A DNA stretch of 46,930 bases, taken from positions 1 to 46,930 of the forward strand of contig JAUWTJ010000028.1 in the NCBI GenBank assembly GCA_030614785.1, given 5' to 3'. This DNA is from Alphaproteobacteria bacterium. Lineage in GTDB: Bacteria > Pseudomonadota > Alphaproteobacteria > M2410. Of the stretch, positions 1 to 9,289 are shown in pieces (positions within the stretch are counted from its first letter, which is position 1; each line of letters begins with the position of its first letter). A program made the position numbers and the translations under genes. The notes beneath the pieces are model-generated. The model was not told the DNA's origin, did not search any database, and saw nothing but the letters and a program-made list of their open reading frames with translations.

Positions 1-203
1 GAGACTTCGATCTGCGGCGTATTATCGTCCAAAGAGGTCATCGGGATCATGGCAACTTCCATGACGCCCCAGATGACGTAGAGCACAGCCGGTATGGCGA
101 CGCCGAGGAACAGGAGGAGGAATGGATTGTCGAGCAATCTCTGCATTGCCGGAATACGTTCCCCGCCGCCAGCACCTTCATTTCCATTTGGAGATTCTGT
201 CAC
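1..203 (-). CDS. Small single-span membrane protein, partial (3' end outside the window)
   Basis: A reading frame starts at GTG 203-201, with an AAGGA ribosome site about nine bases upstream, and runs off the window start after 67 codons. The N-terminus is hydrophilic and glycine-rich (about residues 1-26). One hydrophobic segment follows at about residues 27-50, and then a polar stretch begins. I do not recognise the family. It lies downstream of nirS in the same direction, but a hairpin terminator (404-435) and its own Dnr-type box (307-320) separate it from nirS. It is therefore probably an independently transcribed member of the denitrification regulon. That role is inferred from promoter context only. 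Confidence 0.6.
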   Translation of the reverse strand, partial: MTESPNGNEGAGGGERIPAMQRLLDNPFLLLFLGVAIPAVLYVIWGVMEVAMIPMTSLDDNTPQIEV

Positions 204-306
204 GATCTAAATTCCTTCTCTTGTGTGTGCCGACCCGCCTCGCAAGAGAGGGCGGCTGAAAACCCGTGGTTACTAGGCATATAAGGTTATGAGTGAATAG
301 CTATCC

Positions 307-320
307 TTGACCGCGATCAA
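307..320 (-). promoter_or_regulatory. Dnr/FNR-type operator upstream of the partial membrane gene
   Basis: TTGACCGCGATCAA matches the Crp/Fnr-family palindrome TTGA-N6-TCAA. It lies about 105 bases upstream of the GTG start at 203 and beyond the nirS terminator. It is nearly identical in its half-sites to the boxes at 2280, 5986 and 11826, which supports one common regulator. Confidence 0.75.
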
Positions 321-403
321 TCGGGCATTGTGTCGCAAGTGTCAGCATTCCTGCCGCGCTTTGGCCTGAGACCGGCCTGGGTCTGCAGGAACGGCCAAAG
401 AGA

Positions 404-435
404 AAGGCGGGCCCGATTTGCACCGGGCCCGCCTT
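404..435 (-). terminator. Hairpin terminator after nirS
   Basis: A perfect 12-bp stem (404-415 paired with 424-435) with an 8-base loop lies 18 bases beyond the nirS stop. On the minus strand it is followed by a T-rich but interrupted tract (TTTCTCTTT). The very GC-rich stem makes it a likely, if not perfect, intrinsic terminator. Confidence 0.7.
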
Positions 436-453
436 CCATTTCGGGTTATGGAA

Positions 454-2253
<1,800 letters not shown>

Positions 2254-2279
2254 CTAGAGAAAAACCGTGGGGTATCACC

Positions 2280-2293
2280 TTGACTCCGGTCAA
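2280..2293 (-). promoter_or_regulatory. Dnr-type operator in the nirS-nirI intergenic region
   Basis: TTGACTCCGGTCAA is a perfect palindromic Dnr/NnrR-type box, 81 bases upstream of the nirS ATG and about 216 bases from the nirI start. If it sits at about -41.5, nirS transcription would begin near 2245. The 309-base gap 2200-2508 holds only this box, the palindrome at 2332-2347 and a short CTTGC/GCAAG dyad at 2404-2415. I see no gene in it. Confidence 0.85.
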
Positions 2294-2331
2294 TTGCAGG
2301 GGTGAAATCCAACTATGATACTGAGTCTCAT

Positions 2332-2347
2332 TGTCGCAAGCGCGACA
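2332..2347. promoter_or_regulatory. Second palindrome in the nirS-nirI promoter region
   Basis: TGTCGC-AAGC-GCGACA is a perfect 6-bp inverted repeat between the Dnr box and nirI, followed directly by ATTGTGTCACG. A related string, ATTGTGTCGCAAGTG, lies near 327-341 just beyond the Dnr box at 307-320. It may be a second operator serving nirI. The cognate regulator is unknown. Confidence 0.4.
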
Positions 2348-2508
2348 TTGTGTCACGATCGCATGGATAGTTCTGCTCACGTAAAATAATAAAGTGATAG
2401 GAACTTGCAGGCAAGATCTTGAGGACATTCGCTCTGACCGGCTTGAGGGTCGAGGGTCCTGTTTGATGGCAAGGAACCTTGCCCATAGTTGAAGGACGAA
2501 GACCCGGC

Positions 2509-4659
2509 ATGCGAAAAGGACGTATCTTCACGAGCCTGATCACCTTTCTGGCGGTGTCCTTCCTTTTTTTCGTTGCCTCACCGGTTTCGGCAAAAGCGAC
2601 AGGGGCGGCTCCTGTTGATGCCGAAGCGATGGCAATGGCGTTCTTTCCGATCGCAACGCATATCGGGGCCATGGAAGGCGAGCCACCATCGGCCGCAGTC
2701 TACCAGCGCGGGCGGATTGTTGGCTATTTCCTTTTTACCCGGGATGTTGTCGCTTCAAAGGGATTTTCCGGAAAACCGTTTAATATCGCCCTTGGTCTCG
2801 CCCTTGACGGGACCATTGCCGGCGCGCGCATCATCGAGCAACACGAGCCAATCCTTGTCATCGGGGTAAGTGCGAAGGATCTCGACGCCTTTGTTGCACA
2901 ATATATCGGTCTTGATATTCGCACGCCGGTCAAGGTCGTTCGCACGGTAAGGAACGAAAACGAGGTCGATGCTGTAAGCGGCGCAACTATTTCATCTGTT
3001 GTCCTGAGTGATGCCATTATCCGTTCGGCTCGTGCGGTTGGGCGCGTGCGCGGCGTTTTGGAGGGCGCTGCGATAGACTTCGACAGTTTTACCTCAAGAG
3101 ACTGGAGCTCGCTTGTCGACGACAGGTCCATTGTCTCAAAGAAAATCAGCTATGGACGGATTCAGGCGGAATTGGGCAGCAAGGGCGCGTCGCTCTTTCC
3201 GGTCGGCGCAAGCGAGCCCGAGCCGGACGCACTGGTCTCCGAAGTCTTTGTTGCCCTTGCAACTCCGGCACAGATCGGACGCAACCTTATGGGTGATCTG
3301 GAATTTAACAGCGTGATGGGAGAGCTTGAGGACGGTGATCAGATTATATTCGTGGCCGGAACCGGTCTCTATTCTTTTAAAGGAACGGACTATCGGCGCA
3401 GCGGTTTTTTCGATCGCTTTCAGATCGTGCAGGCCGACAAAACCTACACAGTAAAAACATCTGACTACAGACGCATTGATGAACTGGCTGTGGAGGGACC
3501 TCCAAAACTGCGCGACAAGGCCCTGTTTATTTTGCCAGCAGCAACAGGGTTTGATCCGGCCAAAGAATGGCGCTTCGAGCTGATCATCAAGGGCAGCACG
3601 CCAGAGGGTCGCATCGCCTCGGCAATTATTCCTGTCATCTACGAACTGCCCGAACACTATCGTTTGAAATCAAACAAAACTGAAAAGACACTCTTCGGAT
3701 ACTCGCTGGAGGACATGATCTGGGTTGAGATCTGGCAGGGCCGAATGGTCGATATCATCATAGTCCTTGCCGCCTTGACCTGCCTCACCATCGTTCTTTT
3801 CATGCAAGACAAGATCACGATGAACCGGCATCTTCACAGCCGCATTCGGTTTGGTTTTCTCATCTTCACAACGGTTTGGCTGGGCTGGTATGCCGGAGCA
3901 CAATTGTCTGTTCTCAATGTTCTGACCTTCGCCGAAGCCCTTCGGACAGGATTTGAATGGCAGTTTTTCCTGCTTGAACCTCTGGTCTTTATTCTCTGGT
4001 GCTTCGTTGGCCTGACGCTGCTCTTCTGGGGGCGCGGTGTTTATTGCGGCTGGTTGTGCCCGTTCGGCGCGATGCAGGAGTTGACCAGCAAGATTGCCAA
4101 AGCTCTTAATTTGCCGCAACTCAAAATTCCCTTCGTTATCAATGAAAGACTGTGGACGCTCAAATATGTAGTCTTCCTGCTACTCTTTGCTATCGCTCTG
4201 GGTGACATGACACTGGCGCAAACGCTTTCTGAAATTGAGCCCTTCAAGACGGCGGTGGTTTTGCACTTTATCAGGGACTGGCGGTTTGTTATCTACGCCC
4301 TGCTGTTGCTCAGTACGAGCCTCTTTGTTGAGCGGGCGTTCTGTCGCTATCTTTGTCCTCTCGGTGCCGCACTCGCCATTCCGGCGCGACTTCGTATGTT
4401 CGAATGGCTCCGGCGGCGCTGGATTTGTGGAACCCAATGCGCAATTTGCGCTGGCCATTGTCCGGTCCAGGCCATTCATCCAGACGGACACATCAATCCT
4501 AACGAATGTGTCAACTGCCTCAATTGTCAGGTCCAGTATTTCGATGACCAGGTCTGCCCGACAATGGTCCAACAGAGAAAGCGGCGCGAGAAACTGGCCG
4601 CTTCCCCGGCACCTGACCTGAGTAAAATCCCCAATCCCAAAGGCGAGGTGACCCCGTGA
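2509..4659 (+). CDS. nirI: NirI/NosR-family membrane flavo-iron-sulfur protein
   Basis: A 716-residue polytopic protein of the NosR/NirI family, which supports expression or electron supply of denitrification reductases. A signal peptide occupies about residues 1-28. The periplasmic FMN-binding domain has an SGAT motif with T160 as the likely covalent FMN site. Several membrane spans follow from about residue 405. Two cytoplasmic CxxxCP motifs are at C513/C517 and C612/C616. Two [4Fe-4S] cysteine sets are at C640-C651 and C667-C683. Position divergent from nirS favours NirI over NosR, and no nosZ is in the window. ATG 2509 is preferred over TTG 2479 because a signal peptide begins there. The stop overlaps the next start (GTGA), which indicates translational coupling. 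Confidence 0.9.
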   Translation: MRKGRIFTSLITFLAVSFLFFVASPVSAKATGAAPVDAEAMAMAFFPIATHIGAMEGEPPSAAVYQRGRIVGYFLFTRDVVASKGFSGKPFNIALGLALDGTIAGARIIEQHEPILVIGVSAKDLDAFVAQYIGLDIRTPVKVVRTVRNENEVDAVSGATISSVVLSDAIIRSARAVGRVRGVLEGAAIDFDSFTSRDWSSLVDDRSIVSKKISYGRIQAELGSKGASLFPVGASEPEPDALVSEVFVALATPAQIGRNLMGDLEFNSVMGELEDGDQIIFVAGTGLYSFKGTDYRRSGFFDRFQIVQADKTYTVKTSDYRRIDELAVEGPPKLRDKALFILPAATGFDPAKEWRFELIIKGSTPEGRIASAIIPVIYELPEHYRLKSNKTEKTLFGYSLEDMIWVEIWQGRMVDIIIVLAALTCLTIVLFMQDKITMNRHLHSRIRFGFLIFTTVWLGWYAGAQLSVLNVLTFAEALRTGFEWQFFLLEPLVFILWCFVGLTLLFWGRGVYCGWLCPFGAMQELTSKIAKALNLPQLKIPFVINERLWTLKYVVFLLLFAIALGDMTLAQTLSEIEPFKTAVVLHFIRDWRFVIYALLLLSTSLFVERAFCRYLCPLGAALAIPARLRMFEWLRRRWICGTQCAICAGHCPVQAIHPDGHINPNECVNCLNCQVQYFDDQVCPTMVQQRKRREKLAASPAPDLSKIPNPKGEVTP

Positions 4660-5684
4660 CCCTCACATCAAAGACTGTGACCAGAAGGCGCATGATCGCC
4701 ATATCGGCCGGTTTTGCAGGTTTGGGCGGCGCTGCAGCGCTGAACCAGCTCAGGCCGGGGAGCCAGGGCATGCGGGGCCAAATCGTTATTCATGAGTGGC
4801 GCGGCATTGCGCTCGGCGCGGAAACCTCAATCAAGCTGGCGCATGAAGATCGCAATGAAGTGGTCGCCGTGCTGTCCCGCTGCCGCACAGAAATTGATCG
4901 ACTGGAGGGTATCTTCAGTCTCTATCGTCCAGATTCGGAGATTGTTCGTCTTAACGCCGATGGAGAACTGAAGGGTGCATCGATCGATTTCGAGCGCTGT
5001 CTCGAGGAAGCGCGCCGCGTGAGCATAATGACCGATGGCGCCTTTGACATTACCGTGGCGCCGCTCTGGGACCTTTACGCGCAAGGCGGGACAATAGCGG
5101 AGCGCAGGGTTGATGAAATTCGTTCCACTATAGACTATCGTTCGGTTCATCTGGATCCGGGCCGTATTGCCTTCGAAAGGGATCGAATGGCCATAACACT
5201 TAACGGTATTGCGCAAGGCTATATTACCGACCGTATCGCCGAGCTACTCAGAGAATACGGCTATTCGAGAAGTCTGGTTTCGCTTGGAGAGTTCTGTGCT
5301 CTTGAAGCGCCCGAACCAGGAAGTCCGTGGAAGGTCGGGATTGATGAGCCGGAAATGCAAAGCCAGGAGATTGCTCTCGAGAACGCGGCGCTGGCGACTT
5401 CGAGTGCCGAAGGTCTGGTATTCAAGTCGTCAAGCCAGGTCGATGCCTTGAGGGCAAGCCATCTGATTGATCCGCGGACCGGGAAGGCTTCCCCTCTGTG
5501 GGAGCAAGTCAGTGTGGTCGCGCCTTCCGCAGCGCGCGCAGATGCTTTGTCGACCGGTTTGTCATTCATCGACAAGACCAGGTGGGCGGATATACTGAGC
5601 CGTGCCGGAGCACATTTTGCGCTTGGCCGGGCAGCGGACGGTAAGAGGTTTCGGATTGTATCGGAAACCCGCCTGCAACACTGA
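4656..5684 (+). CDS. nirX: ApbE-family FAD:protein FMN transferase (NirX/NosX-like)
   Basis: A 342-residue ApbE-family protein. Members move FMN from FAD onto threonine of target flavoproteins, and the immediate upstream product NirI has such a site (T160). The N-terminus is a twin-arginine-type signal (RRRMIAISAGFAGLGGAA), so it should act in the periplasm. Visible family blocks are DGAFDITVAPLWDLY, GIAQGYITD, a SLGEFCAL stretch at the usual LGG position, HLIDPRTG, and ARADALSTGLSFI near the C-terminus. The GTG start overlaps the nirI stop. This arrangement matches the nirI/nirX and nosR/nosX pairings known in Paracoccus-type denitrifiers. The change from the usual LGG(N/D) to LGEF is a small departure from consensus. 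Confidence 0.88.
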   Translation: MTLTSKTVTRRRMIAISAGFAGLGGAAALNQLRPGSQGMRGQIVIHEWRGIALGAETSIKLAHEDRNEVVAVLSRCRTEIDRLEGIFSLYRPDSEIVRLNADGELKGASIDFERCLEEARRVSIMTDGAFDITVAPLWDLYAQGGTIAERRVDEIRSTIDYRSVHLDPGRIAFERDRMAITLNGIAQGYITDRIAELLREYGYSRSLVSLGEFCALEAPEPGSPWKVGIDEPEMQSQEIALENAALATSSAEGLVFKSSSQVDALRASHLIDPRTGKASPLWEQVSVVAPSAARADALSTGLSFIDKTRWADILSRAGAHFALGRAADGKRFRIVSETRLQH

Positions 5685-5700
5685 AATCAGAGGACGGATT

Positions 5701-5886
5701 ATGGAAATTATCTATTTTACAGCGGTTGCGGTCTTGCTCTATCTGGGTGCTGATCGTGCCGTTGATCTCATCGAACGTCGGCGTGGCGAGCGATTTGAAA
5801 ATCGGTCCATCATATTTTTTGTCATTCTCGTCGTTTCCGCTTTCATAGTGTTTCGATTGATTCGATTGTTGACGGGAACACCTTGA
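5701..5886 (+). CDS. Small membrane protein downstream of nirX
   Basis: A 61-residue protein starting at ATG 5701, only 16 bases after the nirX stop and thus probably the last gene of the nirI-nirX operon. It has two hydrophobic segments (about residues 4-18 and 33-54) separated by a very basic loop (ERRRGER). I do not recognise a named family. A role in assembly or anchoring of the NirI complex is only a guess from position. Confidence 0.6.
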   Translation: MEIIYFTAVAVLLYLGADRAVDLIERRRGERFENRSIIFFVILVVSAFIVFRLIRLLTGTP

Positions 5887-5985
5887 AAACGAAGGGAAAA
5901 TTTCATCAAGGCAAGCGGCAGGTCGTCGCAGGTTAGAAAAAAAGGCAGAACTCCGGGGTCGTCAAAAAGGTTGTTCCCGAGGAAA

Positions 5986-5999
5986 TTGACGATGGTCAA
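5986..5999 (+). promoter_or_regulatory. Dnr-type operator upstream of norS
   Basis: TTGACGATGGTCAA is a perfect palindromic box, 88 bases before the norS ATG. If centred at about -41.5, transcription would begin near 6034. The half-sites equal those at the nirS and dnr promoters. Confidence 0.85.
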
Positions 6000-6087
6000 G
6001 GAGGCGTAAAGGTTGCTTCCTATAAATGTACACGGATGTCTGTGCGATTCCCCGCATAGTTTTGGCAGCATTATTGAGGAGAGGGTT

Positions 6088-6627
6088 ATGGCCATACACT
6101 CCCCGTCTGATCGGATTTGGTGGAACAAACCGATCGAAAAGATGGAACTTATCTGGATCGGCATTGCGTTTTGTTGGGGACTATTCATGTTCTGCGCGAT
6201 GATCTGGTGGCATATCTATGGAGAGCAGAATCTCTCGAACGAGACATATAAAACCACGCCGGAATTGTTTGAGTCTCGAACTGAAGCAATGGTCGAAGCC
6301 TACACAGTGCGTGAGGAAGGTGATACGGGCATTCCTGTAGTTCATCCCCCCGCCGGTTCCGATGTCTATCTTCTGGCTCGCCGTTGGGAGTTCTATCCAA
6401 TCCTGGAGCTGGATATGGGGCAGAGCTACCGCATCCACATGTCATCGACAGACTGGCAACACGGGTTCTCTCTTCAGCCTACGAATATCAATCTTCAGAT
6501 TCATCCCGGCTACGAGATGGTGCTGACGATCACGCCTGACTCGTCGGGTGTGTTTAATATTGTCTGTAATGAATTCTGCGGGATCGGTCATCATCAGATG
6601 CTCGGCCGCATCCATGTCGTCGAATAG
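6088..6627 (+). CDS. norS: CuA-containing subunit II of a heme-copper NO reductase (NorS-like)
   Basis: A 179-residue protein with one N-terminal membrane span (about residues 21-44) and a periplasmic cupredoxin domain. The dinuclear CuA site is complete: H125, then C160-x3-C164-x3-H168-x2-M171. It should take electrons from a soluble donor and pass them to the heme-copper subunit encoded 14 bases downstream. Alone it could be a cytochrome oxidase subunit II. The denitrification context, the Dnr box upstream and the odd active site of subunit I favour the NO-reductase role described for norSY-senC (sNOR) clusters of ammonia oxidisers. ATG 6088 is chosen because a GAGGAGAGGG ribosome site precedes it. 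Confidence 0.75.
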   Translation: MAIHSPSDRIWWNKPIEKMELIWIGIAFCWGLFMFCAMIWWHIYGEQNLSNETYKTTPELFESRTEAMVEAYTVREEGDTGIPVVHPPAGSDVYLLARRWEFYPILELDMGQSYRIHMSSTDWQHGFSLQPTNINLQIHPGYEMVLTITPDSSGVFNIVCNEFCGIGHHQMLGRIHVVE

Positions 6628-6641
6628 AGGGTGCACTGAAA

Positions 6642-8327
6642 ATGGCAAACCAAGCTCAATTCCGCACTTGCCCCGAAACGGGTCTGAAAGTCGATCTGGC
6701 TGCGGAAAAACTCATCAAGGTAAACGCAGTTGTCGCTGTGGTCTTTCTGGCAGTAGGCGGGCTTTTCGGTCTGCTGGTTGCTCTGACACGCTGGCCAGCG
6801 GTTCACATTCTTCCTGACTCGTGGTTCTACCTTGCGCTCACGGCGCACGGTGCTGATGTCCTCTTGTTCTGGATCATCTTTTTCGAAATGGCGATGCTCT
6901 ATTTCTGTTCGGCGATCTTGCTGAATAGCCGCCTTGCCGCGCCCAAACTCGCGTGGGGCGCGTTCTGGCTCATGATTGCCGGAGCTGTCATGGCGAATGT
7001 CGCCGTGCTCCAGGGTAATTCGAGTGTGATGTTCACATCCTATGTGCCAATGCAGGCCGCACCGCACTTCTATCTGGGACTGATCCTGTTTGCAGTCGGG
7101 ATACTGGTCGGTCTCTGCTGCTTCTTCGGCACGCTGGTCATCGCCAAGGATGAAAAGACCTATGAGGGCTCCGTCCCTCTGGTTACCTTCGGGGCAATTA
7201 CGGCTGCCATTATCGCGGTCTTTACTGTCGCATGCGGGGCGATCATCCTGATCCCGACCTTCCTGTGGTCCGTTGGTCTGATCCCGACTATTGATCCCTT
7301 GATCTACAAGATTGTCTGGTGGGGCTTCGGACACGCGTCGCAACAAATCAACGTCGCGGTCCATGTGTCGATCTGGTATGCCATCGCGGCCATGACCTTC
7401 GGGGCCAAACCCTTGTCGGAGAAAGTCTCCCGCACGGCTTTCCTGATGTACATTCTCTTCCTGCAACTGGCTTCGGCGCACCATCTTCTCGTCGAACCGG
7501 GCGTCAGTTCCGAATGGAAAATCTTCAATACCAGCTATGCCATGTATCTCGCCGTTGTCGGTTCCATGGTTCACGGTATGACTATTCCTGGTGCTATTGA
7601 GGCGGCTCAGCGCAAGCGTGGCCTCACCAATGGTATCTGGGAATGGCTGCGCAAGGCACCGTGGAGCAATCCGGCTTTCGCAGGTATGTTTATGTCACTT
7701 GTCATGTTTGGCTTCCTTGGCGGCATCTCCGGCGTCATCCTGGGGACCGAGCAGCTTAACATCATCATGCACAACACGGTCTATGTGCCGGGTCACTTCC
7801 ATGCCACGGTGGTGGCCGGGACGACCCTGACATTTATGGCTTTCACCTACCCGGTCATCAACTTGATCTTCCGTAAGGAAATCATTTGGCCAAAAGTGGC
7901 TCAGTATCAGCCCTATGTTTTCGGGCTCGGTGTTATGGGGATTTCTGTCTTCATGATGGGTGCAGGGACCCTCGGTGTTGCAAGACGTCACTGGGATATC
8001 ACCTTCGCTGATGCGACGCTGAGCTTTGAATATCCCCCAATGGCGATCATGTTAATGGGGCTCAATGGTCTGGCGGCCATACTGGCTGCAGCGGGCGGTC
8101 TGATGTATGTCTCCGTTGTTATCGCATCGATCTGGAAAGGCAAGCCGCGTGAAGTTGTGGCCGTCTCTGAACCAACTCCGGAAGCTGAAGCGCTTACAAG
8201 CTACGGCAGCGCGGGAACCTTGCACCTTCCTGGTACGGCAATTCTGGTCGGGATTTTCTTCCTCAGCTTTGTCCTGTACTACTTCATCAATTGGAAGTAT
8301 CTGGCGACGGTCTGGCCGCTAAGCTAG
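6642..8327 (+). CDS. norY: Heme-copper subunit I lacking the cross-linked tyrosine (NorY/sNOR-like NO reductase)
   Basis: A 561-residue, 12-span-type heme-copper oxidoreductase subunit. Metal ligands are visible: H69 for the low-spin heme, H231 with the H280-H281 pair for the active-site metal, and H385/H387 for the high-spin and low-spin hemes (GHFHAT). In oxygen reductases the first copper ligand sits in a HPEVY-type motif, with tyrosine four residues on. Here the string is HASQQ, so glutamine (Q235) replaces that tyrosine. Loss of the tyrosine is expected of NO reductases. cNOR glutamates around the metal (HLWVE) are also absent, so this is neither norB nor an ordinary oxidase. The gene lies between a CuA subunit and senC and is the core of the operon. 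The NO-reductase assignment is inference from motif and context. Confidence 0.75.
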   Translation: MANQAQFRTCPETGLKVDLAAEKLIKVNAVVAVVFLAVGGLFGLLVALTRWPAVHILPDSWFYLALTAHGADVLLFWIIFFEMAMLYFCSAILLNSRLAAPKLAWGAFWLMIAGAVMANVAVLQGNSSVMFTSYVPMQAAPHFYLGLILFAVGILVGLCCFFGTLVIAKDEKTYEGSVPLVTFGAITAAIIAVFTVACGAIILIPTFLWSVGLIPTIDPLIYKIVWWGFGHASQQINVAVHVSIWYAIAAMTFGAKPLSEKVSRTAFLMYILFLQLASAHHLLVEPGVSSEWKIFNTSYAMYLAVVGSMVHGMTIPGAIEAAQRKRGLTNGIWEWLRKAPWSNPAFAGMFMSLVMFGFLGGISGVILGTEQLNIIMHNTVYVPGHFHATVVAGTTLTFMAFTYPVINLIFRKEIIWPKVAQYQPYVFGLGVMGISVFMMGAGTLGVARRHWDITFADATLSFEYPPMAIMLMGLNGLAAILAAAGGLMYVSVVIASIWKGKPREVVAVSEPTPEAEALTSYGSAGTLHLPGTAILVGIFFLSFVLYYFINWKYLATVWPLS

Positions 8328-8344
8328 TAAAGGTATAAAAAGAC

Positions 8345-9229
8345 GTGCGTAAGTTTTTTCGTCTCAAGTGTATTCTCTCCATGGTGGCCGGCACTGTCTT
8401 CGTGACAATGCCGGCCATCGGCATGGAGGGGCATGGCGACGCCGCGAAATCCGGCAACACAATGCACGTGGTGAACGAGCATGCCATGGGGGGCGGAAAA
8501 TTTGATCGTGACCAGGCACTGAAAATCTCCAGTGCCGCCATAGGCAACAAGCTACCTGACTACAGTTTTACCGATTCCACGGGGCAGCCGGTCTCCTTGT
8601 CGGATTTTTCCGGCCGGCCGATCCTGATTAATCTCATTTACACCAGCTGTATGCACACCTGTCCGATGATTGTGGAAACCCTGGCTCGATCAGTGAAAGT
8701 CGCGCGCGATGCCCTTGGCGACGATAGCTTTACCGTCCTCACCATCGGTTTTGATACAAGGAACGACAGCGTCAAGCGGATGCGCACCTATGCCAAAGAT
8801 CGCGGGGTCGGCGATGACAACTGGCTTCTGCTGAGCGGTGACGAGGCCACTATAACGGCGCTGACAAGTGATCTGGGTTTTCAGTACCGCGCCGCGCCGT
8901 ATGGCTTCGATCATCTCGCACAGGTGAGCGTAATCGATGAAAGCAGCGTTGTTTATCGCCAGATTTACGGGGTCAAACTGACGGCCCCGGTCGTGGTCGA
9001 GCCCCTGAAGCAACTGGTCTTCGGGCGCAAGACGGGCTATACCAGCTTCTCCGGTCTGGCCAATCAGGTAAGATTGTTCTGCACAATTTATGATCCGAAT
9101 ACCGGTCGATATAGATTCGATTTTTCGTTTATTATTTCCGTTTTTATGGGCCTCACGTTTCTGCTCGGTGCGGGCGTTCTTTTCGTACGGACATGGATAT
9201 CCATCAGAGATCGGGAAGGATCTGCTTGA
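8345..9229 (+). CDS. senC: SCO1/SenC-family copper chaperone
   Basis: A 294-residue thioredoxin-fold protein that delivers copper to, or reduces, the CuA site of subunit II proteins. It has an N-terminal hydrophobic signal or anchor (about residues 8-25), the copper-binding C102-MHT-C106 motif and the conserved distal H190 (FDHLAQV). An additional membrane span lies near the C-terminus (about 262-282). The stretch at about 27-50 contains several His and Met residues (MEGHG, MHVVNEHAMGG) and may also bind copper. The GTG start lies 17 bases after norY. The order CuA subunit, subunit I, senC repeats the norSY-senC arrangement. Confidence 0.88.
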   Translation: MRKFFRLKCILSMVAGTVFVTMPAIGMEGHGDAAKSGNTMHVVNEHAMGGGKFDRDQALKISSAAIGNKLPDYSFTDSTGQPVSLSDFSGRPILINLIYTSCMHTCPMIVETLARSVKVARDALGDDSFTVLTIGFDTRNDSVKRMRTYAKDRGVGDDNWLLLSGDEATITALTSDLGFQYRAAPYGFDHLAQVSVIDESSVVYRQIYGVKLTAPVVVEPLKQLVFGRKTGYTSFSGLANQVRLFCTIYDPNTGRYRFDFSFIISVFMGLTFLLGAGVLFVRTWISIRDREGSA

Positions 9230-9289
9230 TTGCCAGCCTGATTATTTGGCTGATTGCACGGTAGATGGTTTCAACAAGGGAATTGGTTC

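Noticed and set aside
2509-4659. Calling the NosR/NirI family gene nosR
   Set aside because: It is divergent from nirS and followed by an ApbE-type gene, and no nosZ is present; nirI fits better, although the two families cannot be fully separated by eye.
6594-7574. 326-residue minus-strand open frame opposite norY
   Set aside because: Very charged, low-complexity translation typical of antisense to a membrane protein; norY on the plus strand is certain.
6642-8327. Reading norY as an ordinary cytochrome c oxidase subunit I
   Set aside because: The tyrosine four residues after the first copper histidine is replaced by glutamine, and the context is a Dnr-controlled denitrification operon.
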